Source: Candidatus Vicinibacter proximus (lineage in GTDB: Bacteria; Bacteroidota; Bacteroidia; Chitinophagales; Saprospiraceae). From it: a DNA stretch of 64,000 nucleotides. Of the stretch, positions 52,300 to 61,143 are shown piece by piece; positions within the stretch are counted from its first letter, which is position 1, and every line of letters begins with the position of its first letter. The stretch is taken from the NCBI GenBank assembly GCA_016713905.1, contig JADJOE010000001.1, forward strand, positions 310,001 to 374,000. Reading direction: 5' to 3'. A model generated the notes under the pieces. That model ran no database searches and had not been told where the DNA came from. It saw only the letters and a list, made by a program, of their open reading frames with translations. Made by a program: the position numbers and the translations under genes.

Positions 52300-53026
52300 T
52301 ATATTTTTATTTAATAGTCTGCATATGTAAAAATATACAATATATGTGATCCGTTTTTGAGAATAATAATTTTATCATTTTGCTATACCCAAGATAATCA
52401 CAATATTTAAAAAGAGTGAATCTTTTTTAAATCGGAACGTATTCCTGGATGTATAATATGGTTAAACCTAATTAATAAAATTGGATTTATGAATCCATTC
52501 AAATAACCTTCAAATAACCTATATGCTGATTAGGTAGCCACGTGAATAGCCAAGAAGAGTAGACAAGTCGACCTAGTTGAAAATATAGATTGGGTAAGGA
52601 TTCCTTCTATTATTGCTTTTTATCCTTGCTAGCTTTGCATTGATAAGTAAGGGAATTACATTCCTAAGTACCTACCTAGTATTATTATACAAGAATTATT
52701 ATAAATATTAAGTTTCTTATAAAATAAGTCAGAAAATGATGTGTTAATCATTTGAAATTTAGCGGGACCTTATTTTTTCTACTTTAGTACAAAATTTTTT
52801 ATATGTCTAATCTTTATTCCTCCAAATCTGTAAACGAGCAATACAGATTTGCAATTCGACCTTTTAGGTTAAATTAAGGAAACGAAACTGAGATAAATTA
52901 TACCAGGTAATAAGAATTAATCATCCTTTTTCAAAACGAAACTTCGAAAAATGCATCTATAATAGACAAGGAAAAATCGAAAATATTATAATAAAATACC
53001 CAATAGCCAATAGTTCAAAATTAAAA
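52300..53026. other. 727-bp intergenic region between M28 peptidase and DEAD-box helicase
   Basis: No supportable coding region was found on either strand. It contains an 11-bp tandem repeat (TTCAAATAACC twice, 52499-52520) and a long inverted repeat at 52823-52851. A near-match -7 box for the M28 gene (TATTTTTA on the minus strand, near 52330) is present. Being the second-longest gene-free stretch here, it could hold a small RNA, but I cannot show one. Confidence 0.45.
52823..52851. repeat. 10-bp perfect inverted repeat in the helicase 3' region
   Basis: CAAATCTGTA (52823-52832) and TACAGATTTG (52842-52851) pair perfectly around a 9-base loop. It lies about 180 bp downstream of the helicase stop. 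No T-run follows on either strand, so it is more like a protein-binding site or RNA hairpin than an intrinsic terminator. Confidence 0.5.
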
Positions 53027-54784
53027 TTAATTTCTCCTGCGTTTGTTGCCTTTAAATTCTTGCCTACCTTCTTTAAATTCCAGTCTCCCTTCTTTAAATT
53101 CTTGTCTCCCCTCTTTTTGTTTAGAAGCTTCATCAATTCTGAAGGGCCTTCCGTTAAAGGATGCATTTGTAACTTGACACATTTGATCTGCACTTTCCCG
53201 ATCTGTCATAAAGAAGGAATAAACTCCTTTCATTTCAATATCTCGAACGGCTCTTCCACTTACTTTTGTGTTTTTGAAAATCAGTTCCCTAACCTCATCA
53301 TACTTGAGTTGATCCTTTTTACCGACATTCACAAATAATCTAACCATTTCGGAAGAATTTCTTCCCGAGTCTCTTTTACCTTTGCTCCTGCTATTATTTC
53401 CTCTTGAATCATCAGAATAGGATGGTGATTTGGTAAAAGATCTTGGTTCTCTAACCTTTTCATCGATATTTATATCCGGAGAATCCTTATACTGAATTCC
53501 AAAACGTTTCATCTCAAGGGATAGCAATCTATGTACAAGATCCTCTTTTTCCATTTCCATTAATGGCCAGATCCATTCATTTTTAAACTTAATTTTATTT
53601 TCCGCTTCATCCTGATTTTTAAAAAATTCGATAAAGTTGTTGATTCTCACATGGATAACATCCTCACCAGTAGGAATCAGGTATTTTTCAAATTTAACAC
53701 CTGCTAGTTTTTCTATTTGATGTAACTTGTAGGCCTCTCTAATATGCAGCAAAGCAATAGAAATACCTTTTTGCCCCGCACGTGCTGTTCGCCCACTTCT
53801 GTGCGTGTAATTCTCAATATCATCCGGAAGATGGTAATGGATAATATGGGTAATATTTTTAATATCGATACCTCTAGCTGCCACATCTGTCGCAAGCAAA
53901 GCTTTAATGGCTTTATGGCGGAAACGATGCATGACCTTATCGCGCTGAGCCTGTGCCAGGTCTCCATGCAGACAATCTGCAGAATATCCATCTCTTACGA
54001 GGTGATCACTTAGATCCTGAGTTTCTGCTTTTGTAGTACAAAAAACAATACCATAAAAGTCCTCATGAAAATCAATGATTCGTTTAAGTGCTGTGTACTT
54101 GTCTTTGGCTTGAACTACGGAATATTGATGAGAGATATTTTGTTGTGCGGCGTTCTTTTTACCTATGGTAATTTCAGCAGGATTTTTTAGGTAGGTGTTG
54201 GCAATTTTTCGGATATCAGGCGACATAGTTGCGGAAAACAAACCCGTAATTTTTTCTTCAGGTGTTTGTGCCAGAATGGCCTCCATGTCTTCTCTGAATC
54301 CCATATTTAGCATTTCGTCCGCTTCATCCAAGACGACAGTGTGGATGTTATTCAGCTTTATAACCTTTCTTTCCATTAAATCCATCAAACGCCCTGGAGT
54401 TGCTACAATAATTTGGGCAGATCGTTTGATGTCCTTTATTTGCTTAAGGATACTACTACCACCGTACACAGCCACAACACTTATGGACCTAAGGTTTTTA
54501 GAAAACTTAGCTAAATCATTAGCTATTTGCATACATAATTCTCGCGTGGGCGAAATGATAAGCGCTTGTGTAAAATGGTTGTTTGGATCAATATTTTGAA
54601 GAATAGGTAAACCGAAAGCAGCTGTTTTCCCGGTGCCAGTCTGGGCAAGGGCAATCAAATCGGTATTTTGCGCAAGAAAAATTGGAATTGCTTTCTCTTG
54701 AATTTCTGTGGGTTGTTCAAAACCGAGTTCGGTAACTGCGGTACAAAGTGCGGGCTGTATGCCCAAAGTTGCAAAAGGATTCAT
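53027..54784 (-). CDS. DEAD-box RNA helicase with DbpA-type RNA-binding domain
   Basis: The 585-residue protein is a DeaD/CsdA-like helicase for ribosome assembly or mRNA turnover. Motifs in order are TEIQEKAIP (Q motif), AQTGTGKTAAFGLP (I), PTRELCMQ (Ia), TPGRLMDL (Ib), DEADEMLNMGF (II), SATMS (III), GIVFCTTKA (IV), LATDVAARGIDI (V) and HRSGRTARAG (VI). After a charged linker (residues about 435-475) comes a DbpA domain (RLFVNVGKKDQLKYDEVREL). The C-terminal tail has three 7-residue repeats of the type KEGRQEF encoded by 21-bp DNA repeats and ends NKRRRN. A long gap of about 150 bp to the terminator of the RRM gene suggests a sizeable 5' leader, common for cold-shock helicases. Confidence 0.94.
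   Translation of the reverse strand: MNPFATLGIQPALCTAVTELGFEQPTEIQEKAIPIFLAQNTDLIALAQTGTGKTAAFGLPILQNIDPNNHFTQALIISPTRELCMQIANDLAKFSKNLRSISVVAVYGGSSILKQIKDIKRSAQIIVATPGRLMDLMERKVIKLNNIHTVVLDEADEMLNMGFREDMEAILAQTPEEKITGLFSATMSPDIRKIANTYLKNPAEITIGKKNAAQQNISHQYSVVQAKDKYTALKRIIDFHEDFYGIVFCTTKAETQDLSDHLVRDGYSADCLHGDLAQAQRDKVMHRFRHKAIKALLATDVAARGIDIKNITHIIHYHLPDDIENYTHRSGRTARAGQKGISIALLHIREAYKLHQIEKLAGVKFEKYLIPTGEDVIHVRINNFIEFFKNQDEAENKIKFKNEWIWPLMEMEKEDLVHRLLSLEMKRFGIQYKDSPDINIDEKVREPRSFTKSPSYSDDSRGNNSRSKGKRDSGRNSSEMVRLFVNVGKKDQLKYDEVRELIFKNTKVSGRAVRDIEMKGVYSFFMTDRESADQMCQVTNASFNGRPFRIDEASKQKEGRQEFKEGRLEFKEGRQEFKGNKRRRN
53050..53112. repeat. 21-bp tandem repeat, three copies, in the helicase gene
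   Basis: Three adjacent 21-bp units (53050-53070, 53071-53091, 53092-53112), each beginning CTTTAAATTC on the plus strand, encode the KEGRQEF-like repeats of the helicase tail. A partial fourth unit follows. The unit keeps the reading frame, so copy number may vary between strains. Confidence 0.8.
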
Positions 54785-54931
54785 TGGTTAAATTGGTTAA
54801 ATGATAAAATACCCGCAAATCGCTTGCCTCATTTATCAGAACCCTATAAGTTTAGTCGATCTAAAACGACACCCGAATCCTGTGCTGCGTGAGCAGAAAA
54901 ATGTCAGAAAGGCGATTTTGGAAATAAAATA

Positions 54932-54963
54932 AAACCTGCTGTTAACATAACAGCAGGTTTTTT
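54932..54963 (-). terminator. Intrinsic terminator downstream of the RRM gene
   Basis: A perfect 13-bp stem AAACCTGCTGTTA / TAACAGCAGGTTT with a 3-base loop is followed by T-rich runs on both strands, so it can stop transcription in either direction. It lies about 115 bp after the RRM gene and before the helicase leader. Confidence 0.9.
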
Positions 54964-55076
54964 GTATAAATCTTTACTGTTTGCTTATCTAATAATTCAT
55001 TGTACTCAAGTGAGTAGAGACTCCTGGATCCAAATCAAATCGAGAAAAGAGAACAAAAGATTTATAGGATCCGTCC

Positions 55077-55394
55077 TTAGAATCTTCTAAAACGGTTGCC
55101 ACCACCTCCACCACCGTTGTTATTCGGGCGGAATGGTTTACGCTCTCTTTGTTCAGGTGGTTGAGCTTCTGAAACAGAAATGTTTCTGTCTTTGATAGCC
55201 GTTTGATCAAGATTTTTGATCGCTTCTCTGGCTTCATCGTCATTTGGCATTTCGACAAATCCAAAGCCTTTTGATCGGCCGGTCATCTTGTCAGTGATGA
55301 TTTTAACAGAACTAACCTCACCAAATTCAGAAAACATGGCAGAGAGTTGTTGTTCCTTGACGGAGTAGTCAAGGTTTCCTACATAAAGATTCAT
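55077..55394 (-). CDS. RNA-binding protein with one RRM domain
   Basis: The 105-residue protein starts MNLYVGNLDYSV, which is the RNP2 motif, and has RNP1 as SKGFGFVEM. The RRM fills residues 1-80, and a glycine- and arginine-rich tail (GGGGGGNRFRRF) completes it. Such small RRM proteins are abundant in Bacteroidota and cyanobacteria, probably acting as RNA chaperones in place of other cold-shock or Hfq proteins. I use the ATG at 55394; the 32 upstream codons, open to 55490, are non-homologous and lie in the 5' leader. It has its own promoter box and terminator, so it is a single-gene unit. Confidence 0.93.
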   Translation of the reverse strand: MNLYVGNLDYSVKEQQLSAMFSEFGEVSSVKIITDKMTGRSKGFGFVEMPNDDEAREAIKNLDQTAIKDRNISVSEAQPPEQRERKPFRPNNNGGGGGGNRFRRF

Positions 55395-55489
55395 TATAAA
55401 AAATATTAGAGATAAAAAAAAATTACAACGGTGAGATAATATAATCGAGCATTCTCCTAAAAAACCAATTAAGTACAAATTTCGTTCCA

Positions 55490-55497
55490 CAAAAATA
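55490..55497 (-). promoter_or_regulatory. -7 promoter box for the RRM gene
   Basis: On the minus strand this reads TATTTTTG, an exact TAnnTTTG match. It lies 95 bp upstream of the ATG, leaving a 5' leader of about 90 nt, in which autoregulation by an RNA-binding protein is possible but not shown. Confidence 0.5.
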
Positions 55498-55738
55498 TAA
55501 AAAAGTATGAATAAAACCCGTAAATATTAATATTTAGAGAATTGCGTTGGGTAAGACTCTATTTTAAGCTTAAGTATGTTTCATAGTCCGTATTAAAATT
55601 TGTATTTTTATATTTTAACAGCAGCATATAATTTCATATAAAATACAGATTATCAATACTATATGAATTTATTTCAATCGAATTTATTAAAAAACAATTT
55701 ATAATGATCTTTTTGCTGCACTAAATCCTATTAACCCC

Positions 55739-55746
55739 TAATTTTG
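55739..55746 (+). promoter_or_regulatory. -7 promoter box for the GT-C membrane protein gene
   Basis: TAATTTTG matches TAnnTTTG exactly, 17 bp before ATG 55764. TTTTG at 55711-55715 is a -33 candidate, though the spacing (23 bp) is a little long. Confidence 0.55.
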
Positions 55747-55763
55747 TTGGAATTTAATTGATT

Positions 55764-57641
55764 ATGGATACTCAAAAGTCAGAGTTTTGGCAAAAACCAA
55801 TATTTCCAGGGTTGCTTTTCGTGCTTTTAAGTCTTGGATTATATTGGCAAAGCGTTGGTTTTGGTTATGTTTTGGACGATACGATTGTCCTAGATGAGAA
55901 TAAGTTTGTCGCAAAAGGATTTTCTGGCATTTGGGACATCCTTAGTAAGGAAAGTTTCACTGGTTACTTTGGAGAACAGAAAAATTTAGTGGCTGGGGCC
56001 CGATATAGACCACTTTCTATAGTGAGTTTTGCGATTGAACGACAAATATTGGGTAAAAACCCATGGTTTAGCCACTTGATCAACATTCTTCTTTATGCGA
56101 TCTGTGGTTGGCTTATTTACCGTTTAGGTAGACTATTAAATCTTGGAAAGAGTTTGGGTTGGGAAAAAATTTTTCCTTTAATTTTTGGGATTCTGTTTAT
56201 ATGTCACCCGATTCACACCGAAGCAGTAGCTAATATTAAAGGTCGGGACGAAATAATGTGCCTGCTGTTCTCATTGTTAACTGCTATCTATACCTTGAAG
56301 TTTATTGATTATAAATCACAGAAATACTCGATTTTATCCTCTTTATGCTTTTTTCTTGCCTTGATGTCTAAGGAAAATGCCATCACTTTTTTGTTAGTTA
56401 TACCTCTAATCCTTGTTTTTTTTAGGAGTGAAAAATTTTGGCCAAGTATCCGTCAAACATGGTATTTATGGATTGTAGCTGCAGTATTTTTATTCATTCG
56501 GACCAGAGTAATTGGTTTCTTTTTTGATAGTGGTATTAAAATAACAGACTTAATGAATGATCCATTCATTGGAATGTATCCCCTCCAAAAAATATCTACA
56601 ATTCTATTTTGCATTGGTTGGTATCTCAAGTTACTCCTATTTCCGCATCCGCTTACACATGATTATTATCCATACCATGTGCCCAAAATGAACCCCACTG
56701 ATGCGATGACACTACTTTCTCTATTGATGATATTAAGTTTGGTTGCCTGCTCATATTATTTCAGGAAAAAAGAAAAAGTCGGATGGTTTAGTGTTTTGTA
56801 CTTCTTTATCACCATATCCATTGTCTCAAACCTTATATTTCCAGTAGGTACTTTTATGAATGAGAGGTTTTTGTTTATGCCATCTCTAAGCTTTTCATTT
56901 TTTTGTGCTTATTTAGCTGTTAAAGGTTTGGAAAGTAATTGGAAGGCTTCAAAAATATTGGTTTATAGTATACTCTCTTTGGTTGTGGTATCCTATGGAA
57001 TAAAAACAATTCTTAGAGTACCGGATTGGAAAGATAGTTTGACACTTAATTTAGCAGGTGCAGCTGTATCAAAAAATAGTGCCAGAATTAATCTTTTTAC
57101 TGGAGTCAGTTATTTCCATTTGTATGAAAAAGAAATGGATGTCTCCAAGAAAAAAGAGTATTTAGATATTGCAAACAGATACATTGACAGATCATTAATC
57201 ATTTTTCCTGCATATGGACAAGGATTAAATATGAAAGCGGGAATATTGGCAGAATACCACAAAATGTCAGGAGATTTGGATAATTTCTTAGACGGTATCA
57301 GGAAAGTAATAGTAGTTAAACCTGATTTAAGTTTTGTAAATGAATATTTGAGTTATATAAGCAAGAAGGATGAAAATAAACATAAAATGTATTTATTCCT
57401 GAGAGAAATGGGTTATCAGGTTTTGTTTAAAAAAATGAAACGATATGATTTCGCATATCAATATATTAATCAAGCTCATGAAATGCGACCATATAATCTT
57501 GAGGTAAGTAAAGAAATGGTTGAAATATTAGATGCCTATTTATCCAAACCAGGTATTAATCCTCAACAGGTAGACGAAATGAGAAAAAAAGCTGAAGCAC
57601 TAAGATTACAAAATACACTTATGGAACCTAAAAATGAATGA
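55764..57641 (+). CDS. GT-C type membrane glycosyltransferase-like protein with TPR-like tail
   Basis: The 625-residue protein has about ten membrane helices and the signature of the TMTC/PMT-like GT-C family: YVLDDTIVL with the Asp pair in the first loop, GARYRPLSIVSFAIERQILG, and HPIHTEAVANIKGRDEIMC. The C-terminal 200 residues are soluble helical repeats resembling TPR. Eukaryotic TMTC proteins are O-mannosyltransferases; in bacteria the role is not established, so transfer of sugar from a lipid carrier to proteins is inference. I use ATG 55764 over TTG 55758. The end overlaps dprA by 8 bp. Confidence 0.8.
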   Translation: MDTQKSEFWQKPIFPGLLFVLLSLGLYWQSVGFGYVLDDTIVLDENKFVAKGFSGIWDILSKESFTGYFGEQKNLVAGARYRPLSIVSFAIERQILGKNPWFSHLINILLYAICGWLIYRLGRLLNLGKSLGWEKIFPLIFGILFICHPIHTEAVANIKGRDEIMCLLFSLLTAIYTLKFIDYKSQKYSILSSLCFFLALMSKENAITFLLVIPLILVFFRSEKFWPSIRQTWYLWIVAAVFLFIRTRVIGFFFDSGIKITDLMNDPFIGMYPLQKISTILFCIGWYLKLLLFPHPLTHDYYPYHVPKMNPTDAMTLLSLLMILSLVACSYYFRKKEKVGWFSVLYFFITISIVSNLIFPVGTFMNERFLFMPSLSFSFFCAYLAVKGLESNWKASKILVYSILSLVVVSYGIKTILRVPDWKDSLTLNLAGAAVSKNSARINLFTGVSYFHLYEKEMDVSKKKEYLDIANRYIDRSLIIFPAYGQGLNMKAGILAEYHKMSGDLDNFLDGIRKVIVVKPDLSFVNEYLSYISKKDENKHKMYLFLREMGYQVLFKKMKRYDFAYQYINQAHEMRPYNLEVSKEMVEILDAYLSKPGINPQQVDEMRKKAEALRLQNTLMEPKNE

Positions 57642-58737
57642 TTTACTTTATCTAATAGCACTAACCCAAACTGAAAATATCGGTCCTATTATTGCCAAGC
57701 AACTCATTGGATATTGTGGAGGGGCAGAAGCAGTATTTAAAGAAAAGCCCAGTAGATTATTGAAAATTCCCGGAATAGGAATGCAAACCGTGTCGGGACT
57801 GAAGAACAAAGACAGCATTACCAAAGCTGAAAAGGAACTCCACTTTATCCAAAAGGAAAACATAAAAGCATTAGTACAATCAGATAGTCTTTATCCTGGC
57901 AGGCTAAAACATTTTCCGGACAGTCCATTGGTATTGTTTTTTAAAGGAGAAGCAGATTTGAACACAGAACATGTTGTTTCAATTGTAGGGACAAGAAGTA
58001 TAAGTTCGTATGGAAAACAGCTTACAGAACAGCTCATTCAGCATTTAGCTGAATTCGAAGTTTTAGTAATTAGTGGACTAGCTTATGGGGTTGATTCGGC
58101 AGCCCATCGAGTTTCATTATTAAACGATATACCAACTGTGGGTGTACTTGGTCATGGTTTGGATAGAATTTATCCGGCTGAGAACAAAAGTTTGGCGGCA
58201 AAGATGTTGACAAAAGGAGGTCTGCTCACTGAATTCTGTAGTAATACTAAGCCAGACAGACAGAATTTTCCCATGCGGAACAGAATTGTTGCCGGTATGT
58301 CTGATGCAATCGTCGTTATTGAAACAAAGTCTGGTGGGGGTAGCTTAATCACTGCCGAGTTTGGAAATGAATACAATAAGGATGTTTTTGCATTTCCTGG
58401 AAAAGTGGGGGATGAATTGTCTGCAGGTTGTAACCAGTTAATTAAAAATCACAAAGCTCATCTTATTGAAAGCGGAGAAGATCTTACAGAAATGCTTCGA
58501 TGGGAAAAGCCCGGAAATGTTAGGCATAAGCAAGTAAAAAAGGAACTTTTTGTAAATTTTACTGAAGATGAGGACATAGTTGTCCAAATGATCAGGAGTA
58601 AACAAAAAGTTAATATTGATCTGTTAAGCCATTGTCTTAATTTTACGCCAAGTCAACTGGCAAATATTTTACTCAATTTACAATTTAAAGGAGTTGTCCA
58701 AGAAATGCCGGGGAAAACATATTCAATTTGCATTTAA
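57634..58737 (+). CDS. dprA: DNA-processing protein DprA
   Basis: DprA loads RecA onto single-stranded DNA taken up in natural transformation. The 367-residue protein has an N-terminal helix-hairpin-helix region (LLKIPGIGMQTVSGL), then the Rossmann-like core with SIVGTRSISSYGKQ, VISGLAYGVDSAAHRVSL, TVGVLGHGLDRIYPAENKSL, NFPMRNRIVAGMSDAIVVIE, GSLITAEFGNEYNKDVFAFPG and AGCNQLIKNHKAHLI, and a C-terminal winged helix (VNIDLLSHCLNFTPSQLANI). Its start overlaps the preceding gene by 8 bp. Other competence genes are not here. Confidence 0.96.
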   Translation: MNDLLYLIALTQTENIGPIIAKQLIGYCGGAEAVFKEKPSRLLKIPGIGMQTVSGLKNKDSITKAEKELHFIQKENIKALVQSDSLYPGRLKHFPDSPLVLFFKGEADLNTEHVVSIVGTRSISSYGKQLTEQLIQHLAEFEVLVISGLAYGVDSAAHRVSLLNDIPTVGVLGHGLDRIYPAENKSLAAKMLTKGGLLTEFCSNTKPDRQNFPMRNRIVAGMSDAIVVIETKSGGGSLITAEFGNEYNKDVFAFPGKVGDELSAGCNQLIKNHKAHLIESGEDLTEMLRWEKPGNVRHKQVKKELFVNFTEDEDIVVQMIRSKQKVNIDLLSHCLNFTPSQLANILLNLQFKGVVQEMPGKTYSICI

Positions 58738-58738
58738 A

Positions 58739-59872
58739 ATGTTTAAAAATCAATTCAAAGGAATTCTATTAATAGGATTTCTTCTACATTTAAGTTGTTT
58801 ACCAACAAAGCCTGTACAAAATGTAAATCCCGTTTTGGTTCAAGAGGTTGAAGAGGTGTCGCATCCCAAAAACATCATTTTGTTAATTGGTGATGGTATG
58901 GGAATTTCACAAATTACCGGAGGGCTTTACGAAAATATGAATTGGTTAAACTTAGAGAGGTTTCCTGTAATTGGTTTACACAAATCATATTCAGCAGATA
59001 GCTTGGTTACAGATTCAGCTGCAGGAGCGACAGCATTTTCTATAGGAATTAAATCTAAGAACGGGTACTTAGGAATAGATTCGAGTAAAAAATCTCACAT
59101 TACTATTTTGGAGGAATCTGTAATAAGGGGACTTGCCACTGGGTTAATTACTACAACAAGTGTCGTACATGCGACCCCAGCAGCATTTGTTTCGCATCAA
59201 CCGGATAGAGAGCAATATGAATTAATTGCAATGGACATGATGGATGTTGATTTTAATTTATTAATTGGAGGAGGTAAGAAATATTTTGAACGAAGGAAAA
59301 AGGATAGTTTTAATTTGATAAACTTACTTTTATCAAAAGGATATATGGTGAGAGATTACTTTGAGGAGGATTTTGAAAGTTATAAAATTCCTTCCGTTAA
59401 AAAGTTCTGTTTTTTTACTGCTGATGGAGACCCTTTACCAGCTAACAGAGGGAGAAATTACTTGCAAAAAGCTACAAAAGAAGGATTACGTTTGTTAGAA
59501 AATGCAAGTCAGAAAGGTTTTTTCTTAATGATTGAAGGCGGTCAGATTGATTGGGGAGGACACGATAATGTAAGTGAATACCTTGTTTCGGAAATGCTAG
59601 ATTTTGACAAAGCTGTAAAAGAAGCTTTAGATTTTGCAGAAAAAGATAAAAATACAATGGTCATTGTAACCGGGGACCACGAGACTGGAGGATTTTCAAT
59701 TTTGCCAGGTTCTGAAATGGCTAAACTAAAAACTGCTTTTACAACAAAAAAGCACACTGCAGATCTGATTCCAGTATTTGCTTATGGCCCAGGCTCTGAG
59801 CGATTTGCAGGAATTTATGAAAACACAGCAATTTATCATAAAATGAGAAAATTGCTTTTTAATATTAATTAA
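58739..59872 (+). CDS. Alkaline phosphatase (PhoA family), lipoprotein
   Basis: The 377-residue protein has a lipoprotein signal (LLIGFLLHLSC) and the alkaline phosphatase fold: ILLIGDGMGISQITG with the metal Asp, catalytic S93 in TDSAAGATAFSIGIK, VVHATPAAFVSHQPDR, LLIGGGKKYFERR, MIEGGQIDWGGHDN, VIVTGDHETGGFSI and KKHTADLIPVFAYGPGS. It releases phosphate from monoesters outside the cytoplasm. It starts at ATG 58739, directly after the dprA stop; the open frame further upstream lies inside dprA. With the PhoD-like enzyme this gives two unrelated phosphatases, which fits phosphate scavenging. No Pho box is recognised. Confidence 0.94.
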   Translation: MFKNQFKGILLIGFLLHLSCLPTKPVQNVNPVLVQEVEEVSHPKNIILLIGDGMGISQITGGLYENMNWLNLERFPVIGLHKSYSADSLVTDSAAGATAFSIGIKSKNGYLGIDSSKKSHITILEESVIRGLATGLITTTSVVHATPAAFVSHQPDREQYELIAMDMMDVDFNLLIGGGKKYFERRKKDSFNLINLLLSKGYMVRDYFEEDFESYKIPSVKKFCFFTADGDPLPANRGRNYLQKATKEGLRLLENASQKGFFLMIEGGQIDWGGHDNVSEYLVSEMLDFDKAVKEALDFAEKDKNTMVIVTGDHETGGFSILPGSEMAKLKTAFTTKKHTADLIPVFAYGPGSERFAGIYENTAIYHKMRKLLFNIN

Positions 59873-60615
59873 TTTACTAGTAGTAATCATTTAGAATACC
59901 ATCCATGCTATTATTATTTTCTGGATTGTTGAAAATGTAATTCACGGATTAGTTTTCTGTGAAACTTGAAAAGTCGAATACAATAGTTTTTCAAAAACAA
60001 TAATTTTAGTATTATAGCATTTAGCCCACCCAAAGTGATGTATTATATACAATTGCAATTTCTTAGAAGTGGTTTAATAGATTATTCAAAACATTATTGA
60101 ATAAGAGAAAATTAACTCACTTACTTTTCTTAGGTTGATCAGAAAATTTAATTCAAGCTTAGGGTTATTTGTTGTTGCAGTGGATATTTAAGAGATTGCT
60201 TCATTAACGCAACATTAACACCCTGTTTTATAGATGAATTTTTTGTTGTGACAATGGATTTTTTTGGTAAAAAGTTGAGATAATTTTTTTGTTGAATATT
60301 TTTTGCATTGAATAGCTATTGCAAAATTAAAATCATGTGAGAATTGGTATTACCCAATTAGAATTTCACCCAATGGAGTATAATTAATACATATTACTAT
60401 ATTGAATAATATGAAAATATGCTCATATTCATAGTATTATAAAGGAATTAATCCCTGTTAACAAAATTCAAAAATTCAATTGTTCGTATAAAAATTAGAA
60501 CCTTTGGTCGATAATATTTGTCTGAATAGAAGAATAATGCAAAACTTTGCAACGTTATTTTGATCCTTTGATCATTAAAGTGGAATTCAAAGATTTTAAT
60601 TTTAAATATTATTTT
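59873..60615. other. 743-bp AT-rich intergenic region
   Basis: This is the longest gene-free stretch of the window. I found no convincing ORF, RNA or terminator. There is a small hairpin TTATTCAA/TTGAATAA near 60083-60105. Several TTTG-like words occur, but none makes an exact TAnnTTTG box at a sensible distance from the next gene. Confidence 0.45.
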
Positions 60616-60969
60616 ATGAAACAGTTTCTATTATTAGGTATGTTATTTTTAAGCGCGTTTTCAAATGCACAGTTGAATAGTGAAACGCATCCAGAGATTT
60701 TCCGTGGTGTACTTTTTGATTTAAAAACCAGCCAACCGATTGAGGGTGCATTGTTAACCATTAGTTCTCCTTTGGGTGAAATGGTAACCATGACAGATGA
60801 AGAGGGTTTTTTCATTGTACCAGGTGCGCCGAAGTCAAATTTTAGAGTGATTATTTCGATGACGGGATACGAAGATAAAGTACTTGAACAAGTAAGCAGA
60901 GTAAACGATGTTGAATACCATATTGGTTTGGAACCAAAAAAGGTAAAGCATCTAACCACTGGCTATTAA
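60616..60969 (+). CDS. Small exported protein with carboxypeptidase-like regulatory domain
   Basis: The 117-residue product starts MKQFLLLGMLFLSAFSNAQ, a signal peptide, followed by one carboxypeptidase regulatory-like beta sandwich: EIFRGVLFDLKTSQPIEGA, LLTISSPLGEMVTMTDEEGF, FIVPGAPKSNFRVIISMTGYE. It has no further domain, so it is a stand-alone periplasmic or surface protein of unknown function. I use ATG 60616 because the 23 codons upstream (from 60547) precede the signal peptide and are not conserved-looking. A strong terminator follows. Confidence 0.75.
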   Translation: MKQFLLLGMLFLSAFSNAQLNSETHPEIFRGVLFDLKTSQPIEGALLTISSPLGEMVTMTDEEGFFIVPGAPKSNFRVIISMTGYEDKVLEQVSRVNDVEYHIGLEPKKVKHLTTGY

Positions 60970-60992
60970 AAATTTTGATGCAGAAAAAAAGG

Positions 60993-61024
60993 TACCTGAT
61001 CTGTAAAGATCAGGTATTTTTTTT
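60993..61024 (+). terminator. Intrinsic terminator after the small exported protein gene
   Basis: A perfect 10-bp stem TACCTGATCT / AGATCAGGTA with loop GTAA is followed by eight Ts. It ends the single-gene unit and separates it from the paa cluster. Confidence 0.92.
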
Positions 61025-61127
61025 GTTAAAAATCATAGGATTTCCTAATAATTAAGATCATACAACAAGATGATAATACTCAGGTCAATTCTGTTTTATG
61101 ACAATTGAAATATTCGCCATTATCTGA

Positions 61128-61135
61128 TATATTTG
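61128..61135 (+). promoter_or_regulatory. Promoter -7 box upstream of paaE
   Basis: TATATTTG is an exact TAnnTTTG match ending 8 bp before ATG 61144. TTG at 61105-61107 lies 20 bp upstream, close to the expected -33 position. Transcription would begin within a few bases of the ATG. Confidence 0.65.
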
Positions 61136-61143
61136 CAGGACAG

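Larger units (their letters stand above)
55395..55763. other. Intergenic region between divergent RRM and GT-C genes
   Basis: This 369-bp AT-rich region contains the leader (about 90 nt) and promoter of the RRM gene and the promoter of the GT-C gene. No other feature is supportable. Confidence 0.5.

Noticed and set aside
52957..53193. Minus-strand frame overlapping the helicase 3' end
   Set aside because: Its translation is the repeat region of the helicase in another frame followed by AT-rich sequence; no evidence of a separate gene.
54195..54599. 134-codon plus-strand frame inside the DEAD-box helicase gene
   Set aside because: It mirrors the conserved helicase motifs on the other strand and has no own motif.
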